From Bacteroidota bacterium (GTDB lineage: Bacteria > Bacteroidota > Bacteroidia > Bacteroidales > UBA5342): a DNA stretch of 37,562 bases. The notes beneath the pieces are model-generated. The model saw nothing but the letters and a program-made list of their open reading frames with translations. It was not told the origin of the DNA and did no database searches. Location of the stretch: contig QKHT01000208.1 in assembly GCA_003249935.1 (NCBI GenBank), forward strand, positions 1-37,562, read 5' to 3'. Shown here in pieces: positions 26,014 through 34,016 of the stretch (positions are counted from its first letter, which is position 1; every line of letters starts with the position of its first letter). The position numbers and the translations under genes were made by a program.

Positions 26014-26037
26014 AATTAATGAAAATTTTCGCTAATT
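26014..26037. promoter_or_regulatory. 24-bp imperfect palindrome at the hydrogenase promoter
   Basis: Two 12-bp arms, AATTAATGAAAA and (reverse strand) AATTAGCGAAAA, match at 10 of 12 positions around a perfect GAAAATTTTC core. The site ends 5 bp upstream of the -7 box and covers the -33 region. It does not fit the Rex or CRP/FNR consensus closely. The regulator is unknown. Confidence 0.45.
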
Positions 26038-26113
26038 GACCTTCGTTCAATACAATATAGACTAAGTCAAAATAGAAGTTTAATCAAAAATTATCTCAAT
26101 TAGAAAAGATAGT

Positions 26114-26121
26114 TATATTTG
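26114..26121 (+). promoter_or_regulatory. Putative -7 box of the Ppx/GppA gene (TATATTTG)
   Basis: Exact TAnnTTTG 22 bp before the ATG at 26144, divergent from the hydrogenase promoter about 110 bp away. Confidence 0.5.
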
Positions 26122-26143
26122 CCAATAACAAAAATTGTGAATA

Positions 26144-27055
26144 ATGAGGAAAGCTGTAATTGATATAGGTTCGAATACAATCAATTTAATTGTTGCCGAT
26201 ATATATAACGGAAAACTCGAAGTGTTGTATGATGGTAAAAATCATGCCCGTTTGGCACGAGGTGGTATTGTAAATGGTGCGATGACCCTGGAAGCCATGC
26301 AAAGGGGATACGATGCGATTAACGGCTATGTTTTGGTTTGTAAAAAGTTTTTGGTTGAACCGCACGCGATTCATGCATTTGCCACCGCTACAATTCGCGA
26401 TACGGCTAATGGTGCCGAATTTGTAAATAGAATTAAAGCCGATTGTGGTGTAACAATAGAAACCGTAACCGGCGATACAGAGGCATATATGATCTATCTT
26501 GGCGTAAAGGCCGGGTTTCCGCTTTCCGATAAAACTGTGTTGATATTGGATATTGGCGGGGGATCTAACGAGTTGATTATTTGTAACAATAAGCAGATAT
26601 TTTGGAAACAGAGCTTTCCGCTCGGTGTTTCGCGCTTACTCGATCTCTTTCATCCGTCGGATCCTATTTCATCCAACGACATTCTTCGGTTGAATCACCA
26701 TTTTGCCGAAGTGCTTAGGTCGGCAGTTGAGGCCATCCATACATTTAAACCCGAGGCCCTGATTGGGTCTTCCGGATCGTTCGATACCTTTAGGGCTTTG
26801 GTTCATGCAAAAAAAGAGATAGAATACGGCACAGCAACCTGGGTTGAATTGTATATCGACGATTTTAACCAATTGTTTCCCGATTTAAAGCAGATGAATA
26901 TATCCCAACGACGCTCACTGAAAGGCATGGATCCGATGCGCGTGGAATATATGCCGGTTGCTGTTACTTTTGTAGAATATGTACTTAAAATCACCGGCAT
27001 AAAAACCGTTTTTCAATGCGGGTATGCCATAAAAGAGGGGGCATTTTTTGTTTAA
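26144..27055 (+). CDS. Ppx/GppA-family phosphatase
   Basis: This is a 303-residue enzyme of the ASKHA fold that hydrolyses inorganic polyphosphate or converts pppGpp to ppGpp. The phosphate-binding loop DIGSNTINL (7-15) and the second nucleotide/phosphate loop ILDIGGGSNELI mark the family. The length fits the short two-domain form without the C-terminal HD-like domain of E. coli Ppx/GppA. The sequence alone does not separate the two activities. Its stop overlaps the stop of the convergent TPR gene by a few bases. Confidence 0.92.
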   Translation: MRKAVIDIGSNTINLIVADIYNGKLEVLYDGKNHARLARGGIVNGAMTLEAMQRGYDAINGYVLVCKKFLVEPHAIHAFATATIRDTANGAEFVNRIKADCGVTIETVTGDTEAYMIYLGVKAGFPLSDKTVLILDIGGGSNELIICNNKQIFWKQSFPLGVSRLLDLFHPSDPISSNDILRLNHHFAEVLRSAVEAIHTFKPEALIGSSGSFDTFRALVHAKKEIEYGTATWVELYIDDFNQLFPDLKQMNISQRRSLKGMDPMRVEYMPVAVTFVEYVLKITGIKTVFQCGYAIKEGAFFV

Positions 27056-29247
27056 TTTTCTTCGAGTGAGTAGCGGATACTATCGAGCAAAATGGCCAAA
27101 TCTTCGTAGTCGAATCCACGGTTAAGTAATAGGGCATAGTCATCTTCGAAAAGTGTTGAAAATTCCTGTATACCCCCATTTAACTTGTTGATACAGTTTT
27201 TGTAGGCCACAATGGCCGCTTTTCGTTGGTTTTTAATTAAAGCAATATGGCCGGCATGCATATAATCGTGAGGATTTGGGTCGTTATTTAATACTTTTTG
27301 AGAATAGCTCTCGGCTTGTTCAATTTTGTTGTTCATAATAGAACACCACACAATAGGCCGCCAAACTTTGTGGTTGTCCGGTTGAATGTAAGCAACACGA
27401 TAATAGCATTTTAATGCTTCTTCGTACTTTTCGAGCTCCATATAGCAATGTCCGATATACACATACACCGATGTGTTATCGGGTTCCGATTTTTCGATTT
27501 TCAGATAATGAGCCAATGCTTTTTCCGGTTGTTGCAACTGACGATAGCAGAGTGCCATTTTTTTTATCGTCCAAAGATTGTCTGATGCGATAATGTCGCT
27601 CTTTTCGTAATACGACAGGGCAAGGGCATACCTGCCAAGCTTTTGGGCACAAAATCCGGCCTTTTGTAATGCGGTACTGTCTGCTGGTTTTTCGGCCAAA
27701 ATCATATCGAACAAATGTAACGCTTCGGTAAAATAGTTTTTCTCGAAATAGTAGTCGGCAATTTTTCGCAAGCTTTCCTGCTGCTGTACAATAATGTTAA
27801 AAAAACGCTTTTCGAAAAAGTTAAGGTCGAGTGCAAATATGTCGGTAAACTCGCGGTGTTGTGGATGCAATTTGAAAAACCGATACAAATCCTGAATATA
27901 CGCCTTGGAGTATATGCCAATATTTCGATTTGTAAGCGATTCTATTTCTGCCGATTTTATATCCTGTTCGTTAATGTTTTGCTCCTGAAGCGCATTTACC
28001 ATCATATCGCGGTACGATTTTGGAATTTGCTGCATGCTTAAAATAAACGAATATTTGTCGGAATTGCATAAAAACTGAGAATTGGAAATAAGACTAAAAA
28101 AGGAGTTTGAACCAAATTCACGTGCTAAGTCTGCAATTTCGGGATGTTTGAGTGAAAACGGAATAAACCAGTTACCCAGACTCGAGAAAAAGGGAAAGTT
28201 TTTAAGTGCAGAAAAAGTGCTCATAAATACATCGGCCCCTTCGAGTTGAAGATTTGTTAGTTCGCGTAAACTTTGCGTAAGTTTTGGCGATTCTTCGAGC
28301 AAATTTTCCCAATCCGGGTTTTTGTCTTCTATTGCTTCATTCAACAAATTATCCAATCCGAGTTTTTTCCGCAAATTAGGGTTCATTTTGGCCATTTCCG
28401 GAAATATTTCGTCGTGGAATTTTCGCATAATTTTTTCTGTATCTTTTGTTTGAATAAGCAGTAAAAGTATTTTTTCAATGGCGTTTAATATTCCTTTATC
28501 TTCGCATAATAACTCTAACCGAACCACTATTTCCGGAAAAAACGGCAATCTTTTTTCCCAAATAAACAGCAAAATCAAAAGCGAAAATAAAGCCCTTTCC
28601 GATGTATCAGGATTTTTACTTTCGATTAAGTTGAAGAATATGTGAAACTTAGCAACGTCGAAATCACGAATGCCACTTAAAAACAATGCACTTGTTATAG
28701 CACTTTTTTCAAAATCAGGAATATCGTTGTGATTTACAATTTCTAAAAACAGTAATCGCTGTTGTTCATTCAAAGCACTATTAGTCCAAAACATCTGAAA
28801 AAGCATATTCAACGATGCCAGATGCTCCGAAATCAATCGGAGATCGGTGATCTCCATCGTATCGGCAATTTTGAAATAACCAGCAAAACGATCGATAAAT
28901 TGCTGGTAACTATCGGGGCTTACGGGTGCTAATACTCTTTTTTGCGAATATACATACGCATTTGAATGTTGCGTATAAAGGTAATCGGCTAATTTATCGG
29001 TAAGTAAGTAGCAATTTTCGATTAGATTGTTGTAAATCTGGTGTCTTTCCGGGTCTACAATTCCGTCGATTGTATATTTCATCATCAACAGATAGGTTGT
29101 TTCTAATTGTTCTAATTTACTCCTGAAATCTATATTACCGGTAAAATCGACCAATTTGCCAAGTTCTGTAAATACATCCTTGAGTTGTTTGTGTTGTAAG
29201 CCCTCATTAATTCGCTGAATGCCCTTATCTATATGTTCTGTTTTCAC
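27052..29247 (-). CDS. Large TPR-repeat protein of unknown function
   Basis: This is a 731-residue, predicted cytosolic, nearly all-helical protein. The first two thirds (about 1-490) have no motif I recognise. From about 490 to 690 there are four to six tetratricopeptide repeats (for example YFTEALHLFDMILAEKPAD, YALALSYYEKSDIIASDN and KYEEALKCYYRVAYIQPDN). TPRs suggest a scaffold. The start is a GTG whose first base is the last base of the upstream lipoprotein's TAG (TAGTG), a sign of translational coupling. This protein is probably the main partner of that lipoprotein's transcript. Confidence 0.82.
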   Translation of the reverse strand: MKTEHIDKGIQRINEGLQHKQLKDVFTELGKLVDFTGNIDFRSKLEQLETTYLLMMKYTIDGIVDPERHQIYNNLIENCYLLTDKLADYLYTQHSNAYVYSQKRVLAPVSPDSYQQFIDRFAGYFKIADTMEITDLRLISEHLASLNMLFQMFWTNSALNEQQRLLFLEIVNHNDIPDFEKSAITSALFLSGIRDFDVAKFHIFFNLIESKNPDTSERALFSLLILLFIWEKRLPFFPEIVVRLELLCEDKGILNAIEKILLLLIQTKDTEKIMRKFHDEIFPEMAKMNPNLRKKLGLDNLLNEAIEDKNPDWENLLEESPKLTQSLRELTNLQLEGADVFMSTFSALKNFPFFSSLGNWFIPFSLKHPEIADLAREFGSNSFFSLISNSQFLCNSDKYSFILSMQQIPKSYRDMMVNALQEQNINEQDIKSAEIESLTNRNIGIYSKAYIQDLYRFFKLHPQHREFTDIFALDLNFFEKRFFNIIVQQQESLRKIADYYFEKNYFTEALHLFDMILAEKPADSTALQKAGFCAQKLGRYALALSYYEKSDIIASDNLWTIKKMALCYRQLQQPEKALAHYLKIEKSEPDNTSVYVYIGHCYMELEKYEEALKCYYRVAYIQPDNHKVWRPIVWCSIMNNKIEQAESYSQKVLNNDPNPHDYMHAGHIALIKNQRKAAIVAYKNCINKLNGGIQEFSTLFEDDYALLLNRGFDYEDLAILLDSIRYSLEEN

Positions 29248-29714
29248 TATTGCTCAATTTTTTCAAAAACCGCATTTGCAGATTGTACATTCCCATTTGC
29301 CTCCCGTGGGTTCGAATAACTGTATGTCAGTTTTATTTTTTTTGCCCCGGATTCAATAGTTCCGTTACCTGTAATAATTGTTGTGCTATCGTTAATTGTT
29401 TTGTATAGAACCTGTTGCACCGTTTTAATTTCGCCTTTAATAAATTTGGTAACTAACCGGCATTGTGTTTTGGTGGTAGAAACATTTCCTGCAAGATTCA
29501 TAAAATTCCAAATATAAAAAATTGAACTATCTGTTTTTGATCGTTCTATTCTTACATCGTAACCAATACTTGTCGATTGATCAGTCGTTTGTTTAACATT
29601 CCAAAGTCCCTCCAATCCATTTTTATCGGCCTGATCCACACTGCATGAGGTGAGTACCCCAATGAGCGAAAACAGAATGACACAAGTATAGCAAAAAAAT
29701 TTCTTTCGATTCAT
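29247..29714 (-). CDS. Small lipoprotein of unknown function
   Basis: This 155-residue protein has a lipoprotein signal peptide (residues 1-23) and a lipobox LTSC giving Cys24. The mature part is beta-rich (GLEGLWNVKQTT, IGYDVRIERS, FYIWNFMNLAG, KIKLTYSYS), like a small lipocalin-type barrel, but I cannot assign a family. It is followed without a gap by the TPR gene. A -7 box lies 20 bp upstream of the ATG. Confidence 0.78.
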   Translation of the reverse strand: MNRKKFFCYTCVILFSLIGVLTSCSVDQADKNGLEGLWNVKQTTDQSTSIGYDVRIERSKTDSSIFYIWNFMNLAGNVSTTKTQCRLVTKFIKGEIKTVQQVLYKTINDSTTIITGNGTIESGAKKIKLTYSYSNPREANGNVQSANAVFEKIEQ

Positions 29715-29733
29715 AAAACCATTATGTTATATG

Positions 29734-29741
29734 CAAACTTA
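29734..29741 (-). promoter_or_regulatory. Putative -7 box of lipoprotein-TPR operon (TAAGTTTG)
   Basis: Exact TAnnTTTG on the minus strand, 20 bp before the lipoprotein ATG. No TTG at -33. Confidence 0.45.
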
Positions 29742-29793
29742 ATAAATTATTGCAGTTTATTTAATTGCTTTTTAAATTATATGCATTAACAGT

Positions 29794-30282
29794 TTAAGGA
29801 AGTTCAATTACCGATAGGTTTTTAAAGGTTGAACCGTCTATTTCGAGTTTAAGAATGGTTTTTACAGCATGAAAACCTGTTTTTCCACTTGCACCCGGAT
29901 TAACGAATAACCAGTTGTTCGCTTTGTCGAATTCAACCCTGCAAATATGCGAATGTCCGCATAAAAATAAGTTTGCCATATTTTCTATTGCTAATTTTCG
30001 CGCCGCCGGATTATATTTGCCGGGTTTTCCGCCGATGTGTGTTGCGAATACTTTAACTTTCTCAATTTCGAAAGTAAGCGTTGCACTAAATTCTCTTCGC
30101 ATGTTATGGTCGTCGATATTTCCGGTTACCGCACGTACCGGCGCAATTTGGTTCAAAAACGATATTACTTCACGGTTTCCAATATCTCCGGCATGCCATA
30201 TTTCGTCTACTCCCGAAAAATGTTTGGTCCATCTTTCGTCTATAAAGCTATGTGTATCAGATATAATACCTATTGTTTTCAT
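29794..30282 (-). CDS. YfcE/MJ0936-type metallophosphoesterase
   Basis: This 162-residue calcineurin-like phosphodiesterase has all its metal-site motifs: SDTH (Asp9, His11), AGD (Asp33), GNID (Asn55), THIGG (His82) and GHSH (His110, His112). Members hydrolyse phosphodiesters and the physiological substrate is usually unknown. It is divergent from the SixA-type gene, and its mRNA leader is short. There is no signal peptide, so it is cytosolic. Confidence 0.93.
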   Translation of the reverse strand: MKTIGIISDTHSFIDERWTKHFSGVDEIWHAGDIGNREVISFLNQIAPVRAVTGNIDDHNMRREFSATLTFEIEKVKVFATHIGGKPGKYNPAARKLAIENMANLFLCGHSHICRVEFDKANNWLFVNPGASGKTGFHAVKTILKLEIDGSTFKNLSVIELP

Positions 30283-30321
30283 ATGGTGCGAAGATACAAT
30301 TTAAAATGAAGCAAATCATGA

Positions 30322-30350
30322 TTGGATTTCGATCTATTCTGCTAATTTTG
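30322..30350 (+). promoter_or_regulatory. sixA-type gene promoter, TTG-N18-TAATTTTG
   Basis: TTG (30322-30324), 18 bp, TAATTTTG (30343-30350), a full match to the Bacteroidota promoter, 36 bp before the ATG at 30387. Confidence 0.7.
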
Positions 30351-30386
30351 CACCCACTTTTAAATAAACATTATAGATTAAATATT

Positions 30387-30887
30387 ATGAAACGTCTTAT
30401 TCTGGTGCGTCATGCAAAAGCCGAAATAGCCGACTACGAAAAAACCGATGTACAGCGTAAACTGATTCAGCGTGGTATAAATGATGCTGGTTTAATGGCA
30501 AATATGATCAACGAAAACATACCGATGCCTTCATTAATTGTTTCGAGTAATGCCGTAAGGGCCTACCAAACCGCCTGTATTATTGGCGAAAAAATTGGCT
30601 ATAATGTTTGTAGTATTAAAAAAATCCCGGATTTTTATGAAAATGTATCGGCTTCCGATATTCTTACTTTTGCTAATAATGAACCACGGTGCAGTGATTC
30701 GTTGATGGTTGTGGGACATAATCCCTGGATTACTTATGTTGCGCAACACTTAGCCGACCGATTTCGGGAAAGTATGCCTACTTGCGCACTTGTGGTACTT
30801 GAGTTTGATGCCCTGGAGTGGGATTTGATTGAACCACATAGTGGAAAAGTGGTTCAATACGAATACCCTAAAAAATATAACGATTAA
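30387..30887 (+). CDS. SixA-type phosphohistidine phosphatase
   Basis: This is a 166-residue histidine phosphatase superfamily protein. The RHAK motif (Arg8, His9) holds the phospho-accepting histidine, and VVGHNP (His111) holds the second catalytic histidine. The short length and RHAKAE start match SixA, which removes phosphate from histidine phosphotransfer domains or PTS proteins. The ATG at 30387 is used. A longer frame from 30273 overlaps the divergent phosphoesterase gene and lies upstream of the promoter. A terminator follows directly. Confidence 0.9.
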   Translation: MKRLILVRHAKAEIADYEKTDVQRKLIQRGINDAGLMANMINENIPMPSLIVSSNAVRAYQTACIIGEKIGYNVCSIKKIPDFYENVSASDILTFANNEPRCSDSLMVVGHNPWITYVAQHLADRFRESMPTCALVVLEFDALEWDLIEPHSGKVVQYEYPKKYND

Positions 30888-30892
30888 ATTAG

Positions 30893-30914
30893 AAAGGACC
30901 CGGAGTGGTCCTTT
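30893..30914 (+). terminator. Rho-independent terminator after the sixA-type gene
   Basis: AAAGGACC (30893-30900) pairs with GGTCCTTT (30907-30914) around a 6-base loop, followed by a T-run. Confidence 0.9.
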
Positions 30915-31039
30915 TTTTTGTGGTTAATTTTATGAAGCTTTTCCGTAAGCCGGCTAATTTTTGTATTGATTAGGTTGTTTGCTCAGAAATCTGTAAATTT
31001 AATGGCGTTGAGGTAAAATGATGATAATTAAATAGTAGC

Positions 31040-32347
31040 ATGAATAAGCCCGCGTTAAGAATTGGTGGTATATATCTGTTATTTAGTGTTTTGTGGATTG
31101 TTTTTACCGACCGTTTATTAAGCGGGCTTCTTAACGATACGCATCAGATTCAGTATTTTCAAACCTATAAAGGCTTGGTATTTGTTACATTAAGTGCTTT
31201 TATTGTTTACAAGCTTTCACTTCGCGAACTTAAAATAAAACATAAACTGATTGAATCCGTAAACAAAAAAAATATTTGGCTAAGTCATTTATTGACTGTG
31301 TTACCCCGTGTGGATTGTATTCTTGTAAATTCCGATTTGCAATGTGTGCTTGCACAGGGTGGCGAACTGCTTAAAGGTTATCGAATGGTTGCAGGGTCGA
31401 AGTTGACATTAACTGATTTGCCTATGGCCGAGCGACTAATGAAACATATTGTCGTTTCAATTAAAAAGGCACTAACCGATGAGCGCTGCAATATTGAAAT
31501 ACAAATAGATCAAAACTGGTATTTTATTGCCTGTGTAAGGGTGGCATCGGAAGAAGATGACTCCGGTTGTTTTTGTATTATTGAAAACATTACCGATTTA
31601 AAAACAGAATACAACCGCCTATCCGGTGCGTTGAAATATGCCGAACAACGCGATAAAATTAAGTCGGTTTTTTTGGCCAATATGTCGCACGAGATTCGAA
31701 CCCCATTAAATGCCATTGCCGGCTTAACCGAACTAATGATCTATGATTCGGAATTGACTATTGAAGATAGAGTTAAATATCATTCGGTAATTAGTAGTAA
31801 TACCCGCCAGTTGTTACGAATTATAAACGATATAGTTGACATCTCAAAAATTCAAACCAACCAAATAGATATATCCCTCGAGGAGTTTAATTTGTTTGGG
31901 TTTGTTCGTGAAATTGAAGATTGGGCTCAGGACATTTTAAAAAAAACAGATAAACAACATGTTGTAGCACTATTAATTCGTTCCGATTTTTTGAAACGAA
32001 CATCATTTGTAAGCGACAGAGACAGAATAAAACAAATTGTAACTAACCTGGTAGAAAATGCGATATCTTATACCGAAATGGGGTATGTGGAAATTTTATT
32101 CTCAATTAACACATTTAACCAATTAGAGATTCGTATTAACGATACCGGACGTGGTATACCGGAAGTGTTGCAAAAACAGATATTTAATTTGTTTGAACAA
32201 CACGATTTGTTTGTACCCTTTGGCACAGGGCTTGGCCTTTCAATTGCTAACGGATTGATATCTGCACTTCATGGGCATATTTGGCTCGAATCCAAAGTCG
32301 ATAAGGGCACAAAAGTTATTGTTACACTGCCCGAAAATTGCACATAG
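31040..32347 (+). CDS. Membrane sensor histidine kinase
   Basis: This 435-residue kinase has two N-terminal membrane helices (about 9-28 and 45-60) joined by a short external loop. A cytosolic PAS-like region follows (about 85-185), then a HisKA domain with FLANMSHEIRTPLN (phospho-acceptor His217) and a HATPase_c domain. That last domain has NLVENAISYTE (N box), NDTGRGIP (G1) and GTGLGLSIANG (G2). No receiver domain is fused, and no response regulator gene is adjacent, so its partner is encoded elsewhere. The next gene, 102 bp downstream on the same strand, is a trkH. Confidence 0.92.
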   Translation: MNKPALRIGGIYLLFSVLWIVFTDRLLSGLLNDTHQIQYFQTYKGLVFVTLSAFIVYKLSLRELKIKHKLIESVNKKNIWLSHLLTVLPRVDCILVNSDLQCVLAQGGELLKGYRMVAGSKLTLTDLPMAERLMKHIVVSIKKALTDERCNIEIQIDQNWYFIACVRVASEEDDSGCFCIIENITDLKTEYNRLSGALKYAEQRDKIKSVFLANMSHEIRTPLNAIAGLTELMIYDSELTIEDRVKYHSVISSNTRQLLRIINDIVDISKIQTNQIDISLEEFNLFGFVREIEDWAQDILKKTDKQHVVALLIRSDFLKRTSFVSDRDRIKQIVTNLVENAISYTEMGYVEILFSINTFNQLEIRINDTGRGIPEVLQKQIFNLFEQHDLFVPFGTGLGLSIANGLISALHGHIWLESKVDKGTKVIVTLPENCT

Positions 32348-32449
32348 TGGTTACTTTTTTCAATTTTGAATGAACCTCGCCATATTTCTTAAATGTAATG
32401 TGTTGGAATTAATGAATTGTTTTTAAATTCGCTGCCCAATATTCAGATT

Positions 32450-33901
32450 ATGCAAACTATCCGATTACGGATTATACTCAATTTAATAGGTTTAGTCCTT
32501 TTTTTCGAAGGCCTGTTTATGTCGTCATCTATTATTGTGGCAATAATTTACAATGGGACCGATATTTATGCGCATATTTATAGTAGTATAATTACCATTC
32601 TTTCAGGAACCATACTTTATGTAAGTACCATTCGACGAAATTTGCCGGAAGCGAGTTTGCGTGACAGCCTGATTGCTGTTTCGCTTTCGTGGATTGTGAT
32701 GAGCATTTTTGGTGCATTTCCGTATTTAATAAGCGGCGCGATACCTCGTTTTGTCGATGCATTGTTCGAATCTGTTTCGGGTTTTACTACCACCGGGGCC
32801 TCGATTCTTACCGATATCGAATCGTTGCCAAAGGGTATTTTATTCTGGCGAAGCCTTACGCACTGGATTGGCGGAATGGGTATTATTGTACTTGTTGTGG
32901 CCGTATTTCCCTACTTTGGTGTTAGTGCAAACAACCTTAGTATGGCCGAAGGTTCGTTATTTAGTGTTTCGAAACTTAAACCGAGGGTAATTGAAGTGGC
33001 CCGCAGGTTATGGGCTATTTATGTATTACTTACTGTACTCGAAATAATTTTTTTACGCGCCTTTGGTATGAACCTCTACGAAAGCGTTTGTCATTCATTT
33101 GGTACAGTTGCCACTGGCGGATTTTCTCCAAAAAACACCAGCATTATGAATTATCCAACGCCAATTCATATTATCATAACCGTATTTATGTTTTTGTCGG
33201 GGGTAAACTTCGGTTTGCATTTTTTACTGCTAACCGGGCGTGCTAAGTCTGCTTTACGCGATCAGGAGCTACATTTGTACACGTTTATTACAGTTGTAGC
33301 CAGCCTCGGAGTCACTCTTATTTTGTATAAAAATGGGATGAATTTTGGCCTTGCTCTGCGCGATGCCACCTTTCAAACCGTTTCGCTAATGACCTGTACC
33401 GGGTTTATGTCGGCCGATTACATGTTGTGGCCTTCATTTGCGTGGCATATTATGTTTTTGCTTCTTTTTGCCAGTGGTTGTACCGGTTCTACTGCGGGAG
33501 GAATAAAAATGGTTCGGCACCTGATTGCTATTAAAAGTATTCGGGTTCTTATACAGCGTATGATTTATCCGAATTCGGTGGTTACTGTACGATACAACAA
33601 CAAATCGATCGATCGTCCAATGGTGGTCAGTGTGTTTGGATTTATTTTTATGTATATCGGGGTTTTTATTTTAGGTTCGGTTATATTAACCGGTACCGGA
33701 ATTGATATTCAAACGTCCATGGGTAGTGTAGCCACCACTTTAGGAGGCATTGGTCCCGGAATTGGAACCGTGGGTCCGGCCTCAAACTTTTTTGCTATTA
33801 ACGATTTTTCTAAATTTTATCTCTCCTTTAATATGATATTGGGGCGTCTGGAAATAATACCGCTCTTAGTTATTTTTACCCGCGCATTTTGGAAGGCATA
33901 A
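32450..33901 (+). CDS. trkH: Second TrkH-type potassium uptake protein
   Basis: This 483-residue inner-membrane K+ transporter subunit is independent of the trkA-trkH cluster. The pore glycines are Gly111 (VSGFT), Gly224 (TGGF), Gly318 (CTGF) and Gly433 (GGIG), and TGSTAGGIKM matches the gating-loop region. The start is the ATG at 32450; a TTG frame from 32417 would add only 11 residues. It is a clear but diverged paralogue of the copy at 12954-14417. No trkA lies next to it, so it probably shares that TrkA or uses another. Possible regulation by the neighbouring kinase is only a guess. Confidence 0.93.
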   Translation: MQTIRLRIILNLIGLVLFFEGLFMSSSIIVAIIYNGTDIYAHIYSSIITILSGTILYVSTIRRNLPEASLRDSLIAVSLSWIVMSIFGAFPYLISGAIPRFVDALFESVSGFTTTGASILTDIESLPKGILFWRSLTHWIGGMGIIVLVVAVFPYFGVSANNLSMAEGSLFSVSKLKPRVIEVARRLWAIYVLLTVLEIIFLRAFGMNLYESVCHSFGTVATGGFSPKNTSIMNYPTPIHIIITVFMFLSGVNFGLHFLLLTGRAKSALRDQELHLYTFITVVASLGVTLILYKNGMNFGLALRDATFQTVSLMTCTGFMSADYMLWPSFAWHIMFLLLFASGCTGSTAGGIKMVRHLIAIKSIRVLIQRMIYPNSVVTVRYNNKSIDRPMVVSVFGFIFMYIGVFILGSVILTGTGIDIQTSMGSVATTLGGIGPGIGTVGPASNFFAINDFSKFYLSFNMILGRLEIIPLLVIFTRAFWKA

Positions 33902-33943
33902 TTGGCTTTCTATCTTAAATATTCTTAATTAGCCATCTTTTTT

Positions 33944-33974
33944 TTGCTGCCAAACAGAAGATGGTTTATTTTTG
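33944..33974 (+). promoter_or_regulatory. tetR promoter, TTG-N20-TATTTTTG
   Basis: TTG (33944-33946), exactly 20 bp, TATTTTTG (33967-33974), a full match to the Bacteroidota promoter. The expected start site (about 33980) lies just before the palindrome at 33983-33998. Confidence 0.78.
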
Positions 33975-33982
33975 TCGCATTA

Positions 33983-33998
33983 TTAACCATATGGTTAA
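33983..33998. promoter_or_regulatory. Perfect 16-bp palindrome, candidate TetR operator
   Basis: TTAACCATATGGTTAA is perfectly self-complementary, lies just downstream of the predicted transcription start and 18 bp before the ATG at 34017. This is the usual place and size for a TetR autoregulatory site. Confidence 0.75.
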
Positions 33999-34016
33999 AC
34001 CAAATAGATTAAACGA

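Noticed and set aside
33932-33966. CCATCTT and AAGATGG inverted pair after the second trkH as a terminator
   Set aside because: The stem is only 7 bp, the loop is long and there is no T-run after it. The region also overlaps the tetR promoter.
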